DNA from: Mucidula mucida
Taxonomy: Eukaryota; Basidiomycota; Agaricomycetes; Agaricales; Physalacriaceae
Direction of reading: 5' to 3'
Assembly (NCBI GenBank): GCA_015501055.1
Contig: JADNYV010000363.1
Span: 1 to 34,870 of the forward strand
DNA length: 34,870 bases
Shown here: piece by piece, positions 1-9,869 of the stretch
How positions within the stretch are numbered: the stretch's first letter is position 1
How the letters are laid out: every line of letters begins with the position of its first letter
Program-made: the position numbers and the translations under genes
Notes under the pieces: generated by a model
Database searches by the model: none
What the model saw: only the letters and a program-made list of their open reading frames with translations
What the model was told of the DNA's origin: nothing

Positions 1-36
1 TTCCTTGCCAAGGTCTACATCTAACGCTTACAACAG

Positions 37-456
37 CAGCGATTACCTGTCAGCGCCCTTCGTCCAAAGGAACTTATTCCTTGGCTCGCTGATAGGAACT
101 TCGAGGTTGCTCCGCTCATCAAAAATGTTGATACGTATGGAGCGGAATGGCGTGCTTGGTGGAATGCTATCCAGCCACCTTTGCGACGTCGTATGGCAAA
201 GTGTCCCTTACCGGTTGCTGAATACAAGGCGGAAGAACTGACGATCCTGCGATGTGGCGGAGAACATGGGCTCGTATCGGTACTCTTAGGCTTATTCTGG
301 TGGGGCACGCTTCTAGGGACTTCGAAGCAATACGACGCGCAGATGAAGTTATGGTCGGCTGCGGTGCATGACTTCCAGCAGTGTGTCGAGGTCATGCATG
401 ATTCGGGCCTGGCGACATCGGGTGGAAGCGCCAGGAAGAAGGCACGTATCTCTTAG
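37..456 (+). CDS. 3' exon of a hypothetical protein (5' end outside window)
   Basis: The frame is open from about 37 to a TAG at 456 (139 codons). It is preceded by a good 3' splice site: a CTAAC branch motif at about 21-25, then an AG at 35-36. A stop at 22-24 in the same frame therefore falls inside the intron. The peptide is rich in Trp and Arg in its first half (motifs KELIPWL, EWRAWWN, IQPPLRR), then has a hydrophobic stretch (LVSVLLGLFWWGTLL) and a basic C-terminus (SARKKARIS) that could be a nuclear signal. The style resembles uncharacterised Agaricomycete proteins with a Trp-rich C-terminal block. I do not recognise a domain and infer no function. The upstream exons lie outside the window. 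Confidence 0.55.
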   Translation, partial: QRLPVSALRPKELIPWLADRNFEVAPLIKNVDTYGAEWRAWWNAIQPPLRRRMAKCPLPVAEYKAEELTILRCGGEHGLVSVLLGLFWWGTLLGTSKQYDAQMKLWSAAVHDFQQCVEVMHDSGLATSGGSARKKARIS

Positions 457-636
457 GTTGGTAGGGATGTCGGCAAGATGTCGGCCTGTTCTGTGATATG
501 TCTAGTTACCTTTTTTTTTTTGATCTTGCATGTTTGTATGATGGTGGTGGTTTACATCAATATACGAAACATTTCAGACTAACGTGTGTGTGACTTTGCG
601 TTCGTAAACTCGAATTCATACAATCAGTGGCGCGGC

Positions 637-749
637 GCGTGTTGAACTTCGCAACTTGTAAAGGCAGGCAGGTTGACTTGGGACCTTGATGACCGAAGCG
701 TGTTGGACTTTACTACTTAGCGAAGGAAGGCAGGTTGACTCAGGACCTT
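637..749. repeat. imperfect tandem repeat, two copies about 61 bp apart
   Basis: Two similar segments, 637-687 and 698-749. Both start GCGTGTTG and both contain GGCAGGTTGACT followed by GGACCTT, with a diverged middle. Confidence 0.65.
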
Positions 750-906
750 TCTCAAGCCTTATCGGGAAACATCGCCTCAAAAACCGAGATTGCATCGAGA
801 TCCCACAAGCGGGCGGCGATGTGCGATCCCGATTTGTAACGCTGGAGGCACAGCAATTCTGTTTTGGGCAACCGACGCTTTTGACCCATGCGCCAGCGCT
901 CAATTT

Positions 907-947
907 GGAAAGGCGGTCGGGATCATGGAAAGGCGGAGGGGATCATG
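907..947. repeat. short tandem duplication, about 20 bp x 2
   Basis: The block GGAAAGGCGG..GGGATCAT occurs twice back to back, the second copy running into a GGATCC. Confidence 0.65.
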
Positions 948-1043
948 GATCCCGCATGCACGGTAATGCACGACTCGGTAAGTCATACATGATTTGTCTC
1001 CAATGAAGGCTGACTGCTAATTAGCGTGCTACATGTATGAAGT

Positions 1044-1895
1044 CTAGGGTTCTAAGGAGTAGGGGATCATATACGAAATGTCTCTTAGGGCCTGGACGAG
1101 CCTGGTACGCGGTTTAGGCAAAAGTGGGTGTTGCACAGAGCTAGAGCAAGGCTGCGGGCTGGATAGGGAAGAGCGAGAAAAAAGGGAGGGGGAGGATGCT
1201 GTATGAGGGCTTTGGGTGTCCTCGCCTTGCGTCGGTATATTTCCTGGGAGGTGTGCGCTGCAGTGTGGACCTGGCACGTCTTTTTCCGAAGCGACTGCGA
1301 GGTTCTCGAAGAGCGCGTAAGAAGGTGGTTCGAGAAGGGGAATATCGTCGGCGGTGCTAGGAGGTAGAGTCACAATCTTCGTATGGTCGGATGGCGCAGG
1401 CTCCGGGAACGATAAGACGGCTGCAGAGGTAGATAAAATCGGAACATCGATATTGTTCGCTTCAGGAATCGGCGATACGAGGCTAGTGTGTCTGGTTGAA
1501 GGTGCCGATGGAAGTACTTGAGGCAAGAATGATGCAGGGCTGGCTGAACGGCCTTCAGGAAGACGAGTGGGCGTGCTGAGCAATGGCGGCGCATTTTCCT
1601 TCTCATCCTCTTCTCCATCCAGTCGTTGTCTGAGAAGGCACCACTTAGCGATAAGCTTCTCGGGAATATTCGTGTACTGTCTATCGATGGATAATACAAG
1701 TTTTCGAAAAGGTAGCTCGCGAGGCAGGGAAAGAAGGAATAGGGCGATGTCTGCTGCACTGAGGGAGCTGTCCGTTTCGTTGATTGGGATGAAGTTGATA
1801 CAGCGGATTGCAGCGACTTTGTGCTCTTCGGCGAGGGCCAATGCGGCCCGTTCCACAGGAGTGGTGAAGGTTGGACGATCAGTCGAAGTGGCCAT
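1044..1895 (-). CDS. hypothetical Ser/Pro-rich protein (283 aa)
   Basis: A single open frame from ATG at 1895 to a stop at 1044. The first ~100 residues look folded, with alternating hydrophobic and charged segments (motifs AALALAEEHKVAAIRC, LFLLSLPRELPFRKLVLSIDR, EKLIAKWCLLRQRLDG). After an acidic hinge (about residues 95-103) the rest is low-complexity Ser/Pro/Thr-rich sequence, probably disordered. The ATG is preceded by a possible 3' splice site (TTACAG) 14 nt upstream, so an intron in the 5' leader or an extra upstream exon is possible. I recognise no family. It lies convergent to the upstream fragment gene. The folded-then-disordered layout suits a regulatory or adaptor protein, but that is inference only. 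Confidence 0.5.
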   Translation of the reverse strand: MATSTDRPTFTTPVERAALALAEEHKVAAIRCINFIPINETDSSLSAADIALFLLSLPRELPFRKLVLSIDRQYTNIPEKLIAKWCLLRQRLDGEEDEKENAPPLLSTPTRLPEGRSASPASFLPQVLPSAPSTRHTSLVSPIPEANNIDVPILSTSAAVLSFPEPAPSDHTKIVTLPPSTADDIPLLEPPSYALFENLAVASEKDVPGPHCSAHLPGNIPTQGEDTQSPHTASSPSLFSRSSLSSPQPCSSSVQHPLLPKPRTRLVQALRDISYMIPYSLEP

Positions 1896-2682
1896 AGCCT
1901 ACGGCAGCCTGTAAGCACTGGCGGTAGGACGAAGAGCAATTGAAGATAGCATACCATTCTGATTGTTTCAGCGGGATAACGGAGGAATCGCCTAGGCTGT
2001 GTACCGAGAACGTTGGATGTGGTAGAGGATAGGAAGGCGTAATCCAAAAATATCTTCCGTGACCCCACATGGCGATAAACTAGAATCAAAACTAGCTCAG
2101 TGTAGAAGGAGGTAGGAGGTGGTGGATAGCATGAAGATAGTAGTGGAGTAGTATGGAGATAGTGGATTAGTATGAAGATAGTGTGTTACATGAGAGCATG
2201 AACTCGGTGGGTCCAGGCGTATATGTTATTTGGGCAATATTAGACTCGCCGCGAACAAGATATAACCGCGGAGACCCGCTCGCTCTCATAATGCTATGTG
2301 CACATTTCAGCTTGCTACAAACATTGGTTGATTTCTTTTCACTCAGGGAGCTGTAGGGGTGCATAAGGGGCTATCCTGATTGTAGCAAGTGCGATTGTGG
2401 CTGTCGTGGTGTCAGCCGTCAACTTATTGCCTTTGGCTACTGGCATATCTTGGCAAATGAAGAAACAGAGACTTGAAGAGCGCTATTGTAGACGTGGAGG
2501 ATGCGCAAAGGGTGTTGCCTCAGCAGAGTCATGGATATCTAGTCTAATAAAAAATCAACGAGAACACAAGTGACAAGTAGGCGTAATTCAAAAGAAGAAA
2601 CAAGATCATGCCGTCTGTGACCCCAAGCAGTGGCAATTTGAAAGAAAAAAAGCTGGTTGCAGTCCAGAAGGTCATGGGCTAT
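1896..2682. other. intergenic region, no gene seen
   Basis: Contains the AG/GT-rich imperfect repeat at 2126-2185. Two stretches, at about 2035-2075 and 2582-2635, share the short strings GGCGTAATYCAAAA and GTGACCCCA and may be remnants of one duplicated sequence. No convincing coding frame. Confidence 0.45.
2126..2185. repeat. imperfect tandem repeat, three units of about 19-21 bp
   Basis: Three consecutive variants of an AGTATGAAGATAGTGG-like unit at 2126-2146, 2147-2165 and 2166-2185. Confidence 0.6.
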
Positions 2683-3128
2683 TGTCAAGGATAGAGTCCG
2701 GCGTAAACCAAACTACCACCCAAGTCACACAAAGACGGGAGAACAATGGAGACGAGAGGCAAAGTTGATAATAGGGTGAGGTAGGAGCAGGTCAGGCTTG
2801 ATACAGTGCAGGGGGCTACTGAACAGTGTAGAGATGAAGTTGACAAACTGAGGAATCTACCTAGAAAGGCCGTGTATATATATAAAGAGTCTGTGGCTAT
2901 GTAAACAATAGAATGGCTTAAAGTTAAACAAGAGGCAGTGTGGATCATGTCATGGGGTAATGGACAGGTGACAGGCTATGCTGATGGGCTATACCTGGAT
3001 CAGGCCTAGGCTAAGGCAGTGCGGACCGGACCTGGAGCGTGTGATATGTGATGATGGAAGAGTGTGGTGTTGACGCGATAACAAGGTGGACCAAGGTGGG
3101 GGCAACAGAATAGAGGCAATTTGTGACA
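2683..3128 (-). repeat. 3' LTR of the left chromovirus
   Basis: The segment has short terminal inverted repeats, TGTCA at 2683 and TGACA ending at 3128. It lies directly after a polypurine tract (minus strand AAAGAGGGGG, plus strand about 3132-3141) that follows the chromodomain frame. A TATA-like run (minus CTTTATATATATAC) sits at about 2874-2887. The partner LTR was not found, so the edges rest on the TG/CA ends and the polypurine tract only. Confidence 0.7.
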
Positions 3129-3239
3129 ATACCCCCTCTTTAGGCTGCGCTTGCGCCTGAAGCACAGAAGTCCCTGCCCAGATATCTCCGATTGAGACAC
3201 CAAGGCCTTGTAGGTGAGGGAGTGGCTTCTTGTACGCCT

Positions 3240-3711
3240 CTGGGTGTGCCTTCTGGAAGTCAGCTATCTTATCCAGCACCTTTGTTAGTCCCAACTCCAG
3301 CTCTCATGTATTCTTGGAGCTTAAGTAGTCCAACCACTTCACCAGGTACTCCACACCCCGCTTATTATGAGTCGGCCATGAGTCCAGGATCTCCTCCATG
3401 TTGTACTTCTCATCAGTGTTCAATAGGTCTAGGGGAACTCCCGGGAAGTTAGGATCATAAGCAGGGGTCTCAATGTATGGGACAAGTAGGGATGCATGGA
3501 AGACTAGGTGGATGCGCCACTTCACTGGTAACTTGAGGCAATAGGTTACTGGGCCAAGTACATTAGTGATCTCAAATGGTCCGTGTTGCTTATCAGAAAG
3601 CTTAGCTTTGAGTTGCGTCATCTTCAGGTTCTTGCCATCTAATAGCACCTTATCTCCAATCTTAAACATAATGCCCTTCTCTGTGACATCTCTGTTGTTC
3701 CTTTTCATCAC
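3240..3711 (-). pseudogene. integrase C-terminal GPY/F domain plus chromodomain, left element
   Basis: The minus-strand frame from 3711 contains a GPY/F-type module (motifs KIGDKVLLDGKNL, LSDKQHGPFEI, LGPVTYCLKLP), then the linker WRIHLVFHASLLVPY. After that comes a chromodomain (YNMEEILDSW, VEYLVKWLDY, SSKNT). A TGA at 3304-3306 replaces the tryptophan expected after SSKNT. The frame then continues openly for about 20 codons. Chromodomains in these elements are thought to guide integration to marked chromatin. The gene is dead as read. Confidence 0.85.
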
Positions 3712-3756
3712 TTCTGCCGCTGTAGTGAGGCTTGCTTGAACCTCGTTGTGCAGATG

Positions 3757-4475
3757 CTAAAGGTTGGTGAGTTGTTTCTCAACGGAGGGAATGTTGGATG
3801 TGGGGTTCAGCGGGGGAAAGAAGCACAACTGATATCCGTGGAGGAGTTTGAAGGGGGATTTGCCTGTGGCAGAGTGAATACAGGTGTTGTGGGAGAATTT
3901 GGCGTACAGCAGGTGCTTGACCCAGTTGTCTTGTTGGTAGTTGCAAAAGATGTGTAGGTATTGCTCAAGCTCCTGGTTGTAGTGCTTGGTTTTACCGTCT
4001 GTCTGGGGATGATAAGCCGTACTGAGCGCAGAGGTGATGCCAAGCTTAGCATAAATAGCCTGCATAACCTTGCTGGCAAACTGTGGGCCTTGATTGGAGA
4101 TCATCTTGTCCCAAAGACCGTAACATCAGAAGGTGCCTTCCAGCCATCTGCGTTAATGGTCTTACAACATGGAGATACAACCACACCCTTTGTGAGTTGG
4201 TCAACAACGCAGTGGATGGCGTTGTAACCTTCACATTCCGGGAGGTTGGTAATGAAGTCAGTTGTGATGGTGCCAAAGGGACGTTCAGGGATCTTGTTAG
4301 GAACAAGCGGGATGTGGGCGGGATGGTTGCTGGGTTTTGTCATCTGACAGGTAGCACAGCCATTGACATAATCTCAAACAAAGACTGACATGCCTGGCCA
4401 CCAGAACTCTTGACTGAGAAGCTCGTACATCTTGAAGCGCCCTGGATGTTCGGGGGCGACGAGGTCGTGGTGCAT
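3757..4475 (-). pseudogene. integrase (zinc-binding and catalytic core), left element
   Basis: The H2C2 zinc module reads HHDLVAPEHPGRF at about 4470 and CATCQMTKP at about 4350. A TGA at 4374-4376 interrupts it where arginine is expected. The core follows: TTDFITNLPE carries the first catalytic Asp. After a frameshift the next segment starts ISNQGPQFAS, where the second catalytic Asp is Asn (codon at plus 4093-4095). STAYHPQTDG and NQELEQYL follow. The usual family reading has Asp at that site, so the enzyme would be inactive even without the stop. Confidence 0.88.
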
Positions 4476-4849
4476 TTTGGCTATGTCACATTAAAGTTCA
4501 AGGTTGTTTAGAACATAGACCTTGCCTGGGAAGAGGACAATGCCGTCTTTGTAGTTTTACTCCTATAGGTTTTTAACCAGCGAATGGGGACCATTTTTAA
4601 AGAATCATGTCTAACACACCACGGACTTCAATGTCCTTCTTTGGACATTTTTGAATATGTCTCCTTAACTCTGCATCTCCGATTGCGGTAACTGCACCCG
4701 GCTGTGTTGCCTGAATCCAAAAGAATTTAGGATCCAATAATACTTGGTTTGAGTTATCCTCCTCAACCCCCTCTTTATGATCTGCACAACGGGAGAGCGG
4801 GTCGCTGTGATTAGACGTTTCAGGTTTGTGAGTCAGGGTGTAGTTGAAG

Positions 4850-6285
4850 CGGATAAGAAACAGGGCCCATCGCGCCTGTGGCGGCTCAGTTTCTGCAAAT
4901 TGGTGAAGTACTTGAGGTTCTTGTGATCAGTGATGATATCTACCGCGTGGGAGGCACCCTCCAAATAGTGCCTCCAGGATTCCAGTGCCCAAATAATGGC
5001 TAGAAGCTCTTTGTTGTAGATGTTGTAATTGTGCTTGGGTTCTAAAAGGGACTTGGATAGATAGGCAACCAGATGCTATTGCTCATTGGCTTCCGGTTGC
5101 GCCAAAATTCCCCCGGTTGCATAATTGGAGGTGTCAACTTCAACACAATAGGGTTTGTCAGGATCGGACATGACTAGAACAGGAGAGGAGGTGAACACAT
5201 CTTTAAGCGCTTCAAATGCAGCTTGGCACTTAGGTGTCCATGCCCAGGTCTTGCTTTTCTTCATGAGGTTGAAGAGCGGACGGGCAATCTTGGAGAAACC
5301 TTGGATGAACCGGCAGTAAAAGTTCCCAAATCCAAGGAAGAACTGAATGTTTTTAACATTTTGAGGTTCTGGCCATTGTACAACACCAACAACCTTAACG
5401 GGGTCCATGCAAATTTTGTTGTGAGAGATGATAAGTCCCAAGAATTTGATTGACTCAGCTTCAAAGATGCATTTCTCTGGCTTGACATAAAGATCATGCT
5501 CTTGAAGCCACTGTAAGACTTGCCAAACCACATCTTGGTGTTCTTCAAGTGTTTTTATAGATATCAGGATGTTGTCCATATATACCACAACTTTTTCCAA
5601 GTCAATAAAATCCTTAAGAATGGTATTCATTATTGCTTAAAATATGACAGAGGAATTCATAAGATTAAAGATCATCACTGTAGGTTCAAACAGACCACAA
5701 TTTGTCTTAAACACGCCCTTTCACTCGTCTCCTTCTTTGATTCAAACATTATTGTAACCCCACCGCGAGTCAATTTTGGAGAAGATCCTCGCGCCTTTAA
5801 GCTTGTCAATAAGCTTAGGTATAAGCGGAAGGGGGTACTGGTTCTTGATAGTTCTCTTGTTGAGCTTGCGGTTGTCCTGGACAGGGCGTAGCTTTCTGTC
5901 TTTCTTTTTATCAAAGAAGAAGGGACTCACCATAGGGGATTTAGATGGGTGAATGTTCCCTTTGGCTAAGTTCTTGTTCAGGAACACATTAAGTTCAACT
6001 TGCTCAATGGGCGACAGAGGGTAGGTCTTGCACGGTTTGGGTTCAAATCCAGGAGTAAGATTAATAGCGTGATCCCAAGAGGTGTGTGCGGGGAGGTGTT
6101 CGGATGTGCGTTTTTCAAAGACCATAAAATAAGTGTGGTAGGGTGCTAGGATCTGCGAGGATAGGGGACGGGTGTCGGTTGGTTTCTTGTTTTCTTCTGC
6201 AAGTTGCTGAGCCTTTGTAAACCCTGCACAAATGTGAACAGAGGGGCTGTCTAAAGAATTTAGAGCACCGGGCGGGGATAATCAT
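4850..6285 (-). pseudogene. reverse transcriptase and RNase H, left element
   Basis: From about 6285 down: a linker, then the RT entry region (WDHAINLTPGFEP, YPLSPIEQ, SPMVSPFFF, KLRPVQDNRKLN, KNQYPLPLIPKLIDKL, RWGYNNV). Stops follow at 5742-5744 and 5721-5723 (where Arg and Trp are usual) and at 5637-5639 (where Gln is usual). The catalytic YxDD motif reads YMDN, the Asn codon being at plus 5571-5573. Palm and connection motifs follow (YVKPEKCIF, FLGLIIS, MDPVKV, FLGFGNFYCRFI). RNase H follows (VEVDTSNYATGGILAQ; further on TDHKNLKYF, plus about 4905-4940). All listed lesions fit single C-to-T or G-to-A steps. Confidence 0.9.
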
Positions 6286-6469
6286 ACCAGAAGACTTGTT
6301 CAAACATCTGCTCTTCCCACTCTCTTGGTACCTCCTCCTTCTCCTCTTTATCTTTGGTGAATAAAGCCACCGGTACTTGTAGTTGGTTGGAACTCCACGT
6401 GCGGGCTAAGTGCCTACTTCCCGCAGTTTGCTGGACGGGGACTAGTCAGAGGTTACCTTGTCAATCCTT

Positions 6470-6985
6470 TCACTGGACCTTATAGTCTTCATGCCAGAGC
6501 CAAGGGTTGTGAGGTTTTGCAGAGGCGTCAGCTGGAACTGGAGTGGATTTGGTGTGTGTACACACATTAGTTATGGGAGGGTTCTTGAGAATGCAAGTTT
6601 TTGAACATTGGTTAAAGTCAACCTGGGTGTCGGCCCAGTTGATAAAGGGATTGTGCTCGTCCAGCCAGTCCGTTACCAGAATAATGTTGTGATCCCCAAT
6701 ATCTGTAATGTAAAGCTCTACAAGCTCCTTATGGTAGGACTGGCCATCTCGGCTATAGATGCAAACACACTGGATGGTGTAGTGTCGTACCCAGCTCATG
6801 ACGTTCTCAGAGCCGTTGACATTACAAACAGGGAATGGGGAGAATAAAGAAATGAGGATAAAATTGTAAAGGTTGGCAAAGCGGGCATTGATGATGATTC
6901 CTTCAGTGCCGCTGTTGATCAAGGTGTGTGCAACAATTTTTCTACCAGTAACCTTGCCAATGAATTCAAGTTCTAAGGTGATAGA
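6470..6985 (-). pseudogene. aspartic protease, left element
   Basis: The minus-strand frame contains a retropepsin-like segment, LEFIGKVTGRKIVAHTL, followed by INSGTEG where an Asp-Ser/Thr-Gly active site is expected. The Asn codon lies at plus 6914-6916. The motifs IGDHNIILVTDWLDEHNP and INWADTQVDF are typical of the second half of gypsy proteases. This domain would process Gag-Pol. The loss of the single essential Asp makes it inactive as read. The segment between 6285 and 6470 is the protease-RT linker and shows no domain. Confidence 0.82.
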
Positions 6986-7233
6986 GGGTGTCTGTCAGTT
7001 TTGGGTGACTGTGGATACTTGAAATTCTAAGGGATAGACACGCTCACAAAGGGAAGATAGTACAGCATATTTATTGGCAAAATTCTTGGCAAAGCATGTT
7101 ACGGCTCCTCCTAATATTGTGGTAGGGGAGCATTCTAAAAATCCAAACTGGCAACATCCTTCAAATACGCCATTGTCTGCTCTTTCGCATCTCCCTGCAA
7201 TGTCCAAAGGAGATTGGCCACTACACTGATCTG

Positions 7234-7899
7234 CTAGACGGCATCAACTTGGGTTGATATAGAAGTGTCGGACATGGAGGTGGATGGGGCACCAGGCACA
7301 ATAACCTCGGTGGTGCAAACATTCTGGCCAGGGGCAGGGCCACGCGTGGGGCAGTCATTGGACATGTAGCCGGTCTGGCGGCATTTGAAGTAGGCCCCAC
7401 AACGACAAAGGATTTCTTGTTCAAAGGCAGTCAGTCTTGAAAGAGCGGGAGGGTTTAATTGTGCACCTGGGCATCTAGACATGTCCACATCCATGGGGAC
7501 TCCCATGTCAGGGGCTGGGGCTTGGGCAGCTGGAGGTGGTTGGGGCACCAATGTCAAAATTGTACCCCAGCCACCGAAATGCCAAACGGCCTTCTTGTGT
7601 TGTTGTGCCTTCTGCATCACAACTGCATATTGCTTATAGTCCGCAAGGTTGGTGGAAATGGGGAACGAGGTGGAGATGCAATTAACCAGGCTTGAATTGA
7701 GACCCTTTTTGAAGTAGTGGAGCAAAGAGATCTCATCAAAACCGGACTCATCAGTGTGGGTATCAAATGCAGTGATGGTGAACTTATCAAGGTCTGCCAG
7801 TTGTTCTGTCATGCAGATTATTTCCACCATCTGACAAGCGGTGGTAACGGGGTCTAGAGCGGTAAAGTTCAATTTGAACTGATTAATGACCACATCCAT
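7234..7899 (-). pseudogene. gag (capsid/nucleocapsid), left element
   Basis: A 221-codon frame from ATG at 7899. It has a gag-type helical core (INQFKLNFTALDPVTTA, LADLDKFTITAFDTHTDESG, LLHYFKKGLNSSL), then a Pro/Ala-rich linker. The nucleocapsid zinc knuckle reads AYFKCRQTGYMSNDCP (plus about 7360-7405): relative to the CX2CX4HX4C knuckle, the first Cys and the His are both Tyr. An upstream in-frame stop just before the ATG suggests that the true N-terminus lies further right and is lost. The product would be an RNA-binding capsid protein with a non-functional knuckle. Confidence 0.75.
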
Positions 7900-7985
7900 G
7901 GTGGTCCATCACTTTTGAGGTCTTTTTGTGCATGAATCCCACAGTGGTAGCGGTCTTCAAAAGCATAATGAGAGCGTGAATATTG

Positions 7986-8639
7986 TGAACCATGTGCATT
8001 TTATAAAAATGATTTTGTGCGTGTTTATATTAATATGCTTATAGCTCAACCTGAACCATGTCCTGAGTGGGTTGTCATATTGGCCGTTGTATAAAAAGCA
8101 ATCTGTAAATATGGTGCTTAATGCTAGAAGATCTTTTATTGAGCCAAATAACTTTAAAAAGGAGGCCATAGCATTTATTAATATGCAATCTGGGGATTTC
8201 CTTTAGTAAAAAATATTTTATTAATTTGAGTATTACTCTTTTTCTTATTTGTGCATTCTTTTATTGTTGTGTTTACTTTAAATATACCACTCTTTCTGTG
8301 TAACTATCATTTATAAAGGTTTTCTTCTTCTCTTGTCACATGAATCTCACTAGAGAGAACAGCAAGTATATTCTTAAAGCCTCATTGCAGTTATCATAAA
8401 GAATGACAAGGCCACTTTAAACACAGAGATTGACATCCTACACCTCAATAGTATTGATTCTGAAATAATAGTAGCCATCAAACAATCTTGCTTCTACCAC
8501 ATGCTGCAAGGCCTCTTTTGGTATGCATATGCTCTGAATTTATTTTTTACTAGTAGTATCTATCCACCTGCATCCATTAAATACAATGCATGGGCCGGGT
8601 CACATTCTTAAGAGACAACAACAATCTCAATAGTGTACT
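7986..8639. other. AT-rich region between left element and dead F-box gene
   Basis: No gene supported. On the minus strand, around 8440-8510, a short coding-looking stretch (VEARLFDGYYYFRINTIEV) is followed by stops and may be the degraded C-terminal part of the F-box pseudogene. I searched here for a second copy of the 2683-3128 LTR and saw none. Confidence 0.4.
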
Positions 8640-9869
8640 TCACACTGTCAAGTTCCCTGCTTGTAATAGCTTCGACAACACTTGTCTGAGCATGATCATT
8701 ATGTTGGAATTCAACAATATATTAATAGGGTATTTCTTTGTATTAAAAAAGTAAATATGCTTGAATCTGTTAAATGTGTTTGTAGAGAGAATGTTGTTAA
8801 CTTTTTCCCATATGGCAGTAATAGTGGGATCCTTAAGAGCTATCATGGTAAGCAAGAGTTCCTTTGGTGTACTGTTTATACTGCAAAATAGAGCTGTCAA
8901 GGTATATAGATACTACTGAATCATACTGAAAACAATCTCAATGCTGAGGTTGTCTATATATGCAATATTGGTAGTCAAAAGGAGATGATTAAGATTTAGT
9001 GCAAATATAATAAAAGGAGACACATTGTTATGTAAGAACTATTGAACTGGAATATTGGGGAGGAAACCTTAGGCATATTAAGAACAATAACTAGAGCAAG
9101 GTAGTAAAACCCACAAATGGACATATGTATTTAATATGAGAGATTATTAGAACAGAGTATATTGCTCCATGTTTATATGCTTATTAACTTGTTGCACCAA
9201 ATCTTCAGCTTGCTCCAGTGTGAGAGGATACACCGGAAATAGGAAAACCACACAAAGACATTATATATCAAATAGAGGGTAAGGTGCTTTACAAAACATA
9301 CTTTAGTATCCAGATTAAGAGGATTATCTATCTCAGACAACATTTCTAAGCCTATAAATAGGCTCTTCACAGTGATGTCTTTGAAGCTAGGAAGTATAGT
9401 AGTAGGAGAAATAATATTCATAAATCTAAGGGAAAGCACAATTGAAAACTTGCAAAGTTTTGGGCATTATTAAAGGAAGTTATTTGTGAACAGAAAAGGG
9501 GATGATGTCAAGTGCTTCACTTTGATTTTGGTTATATTTGGGAGGAGAGAAAAAAGGTTTTGGACATTTTTCCTATTGGCAGCATTGACAATAAAATTGA
9601 TGTCTGTATTAACATAATGTTGAAGAACAACAACCCACCAATAATTATCTCTTGGACATAGGCACCAAGGTGTGGAGCGCCTAGGAGAAAATCATGAGAA
9701 GGGAGAACTTTTTTCATCAAGTCAAATGCTCAGTAAAGAGTTGCCTTTAGCTGGAAAAAAGCCATATACAGCATACTAGAGAGTACTGGCACAGGTTTGA
9801 CTGGGCACCACTGTTAAAGTTGATGATGATTGCAATAAGCTCCAGAGGAAGGTCTGAGCAATTGACCAT
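8640..9869 (-). pseudogene. decayed F-box-type gene, paralogue of the gene at 20036
   Basis: From ATG at 9869 the minus strand reads NCSDLPLELIAI, an F-box start. SNLCQYSLVCCIW and RQLF follow after one stop, and then LGAPHLGAYVQE near 9660. The gene at 20036 (+) has CSDLPPELIAL, ANLRQSFLVCHAW, RQLF and LGAPHIGAYVRE in the same order, so the two are clearly related. Further down, separate frames (about 9439-9173 and 8900-8640) look like decayed leucine-rich segments (LPSFKDITVKSLFIGLEML; KELLLTMIALKDPTI; LLNSNIMIMLRQVLSKLLQ). Stops and frameshifts are frequent and the region is AT-rich. The F-box would have recruited a substrate adaptor to an SCF ubiquitin ligase. Confidence 0.7.

Larger units (their letters stand above)
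457..1043. other. intergenic region with short repeats
   Basis: No convincing gene. It holds a T-rich tract just after the upstream gene (about 511-521), and two short tandem duplications listed separately. The open frames here are short, lack family-like composition and overlap the repeats. Confidence 0.5.
2683..7985 (-). mobile_element. decayed Ty3/gypsy chromovirus (gag-PR-RT-RH-IN-chromodomain)
   Basis: On the minus strand the domains run from 7.9 kb down to 3.2 kb in the chromovirus order: gag, protease, reverse transcriptase, RNase H, integrase, chromodomain. An LTR follows at 2683-3128. Every domain is interrupted by stops or frameshifts. The expected catalytic Asp is replaced by Asn in protease, RT and integrase. 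No second LTR is visible upstream of gag, so the right boundary (about 7985) is only a guess; the element is truncated there or its 5' LTR is unrecognisable. Confidence 0.85.

Noticed and set aside
1370..2089. 239-codon minus-strand frame overlapping the Ser/Pro-rich gene
   Set aside because: It is the same region in another frame, with implausible composition and no start context; the 1044-1895 frame has clearer protein-like structure.
7957..8169. 70-codon minus-strand frame upstream of gag
   Set aside because: Might be a remnant of the gag N-terminus, but no gag motif is readable and AT-richness alone can give such a frame.
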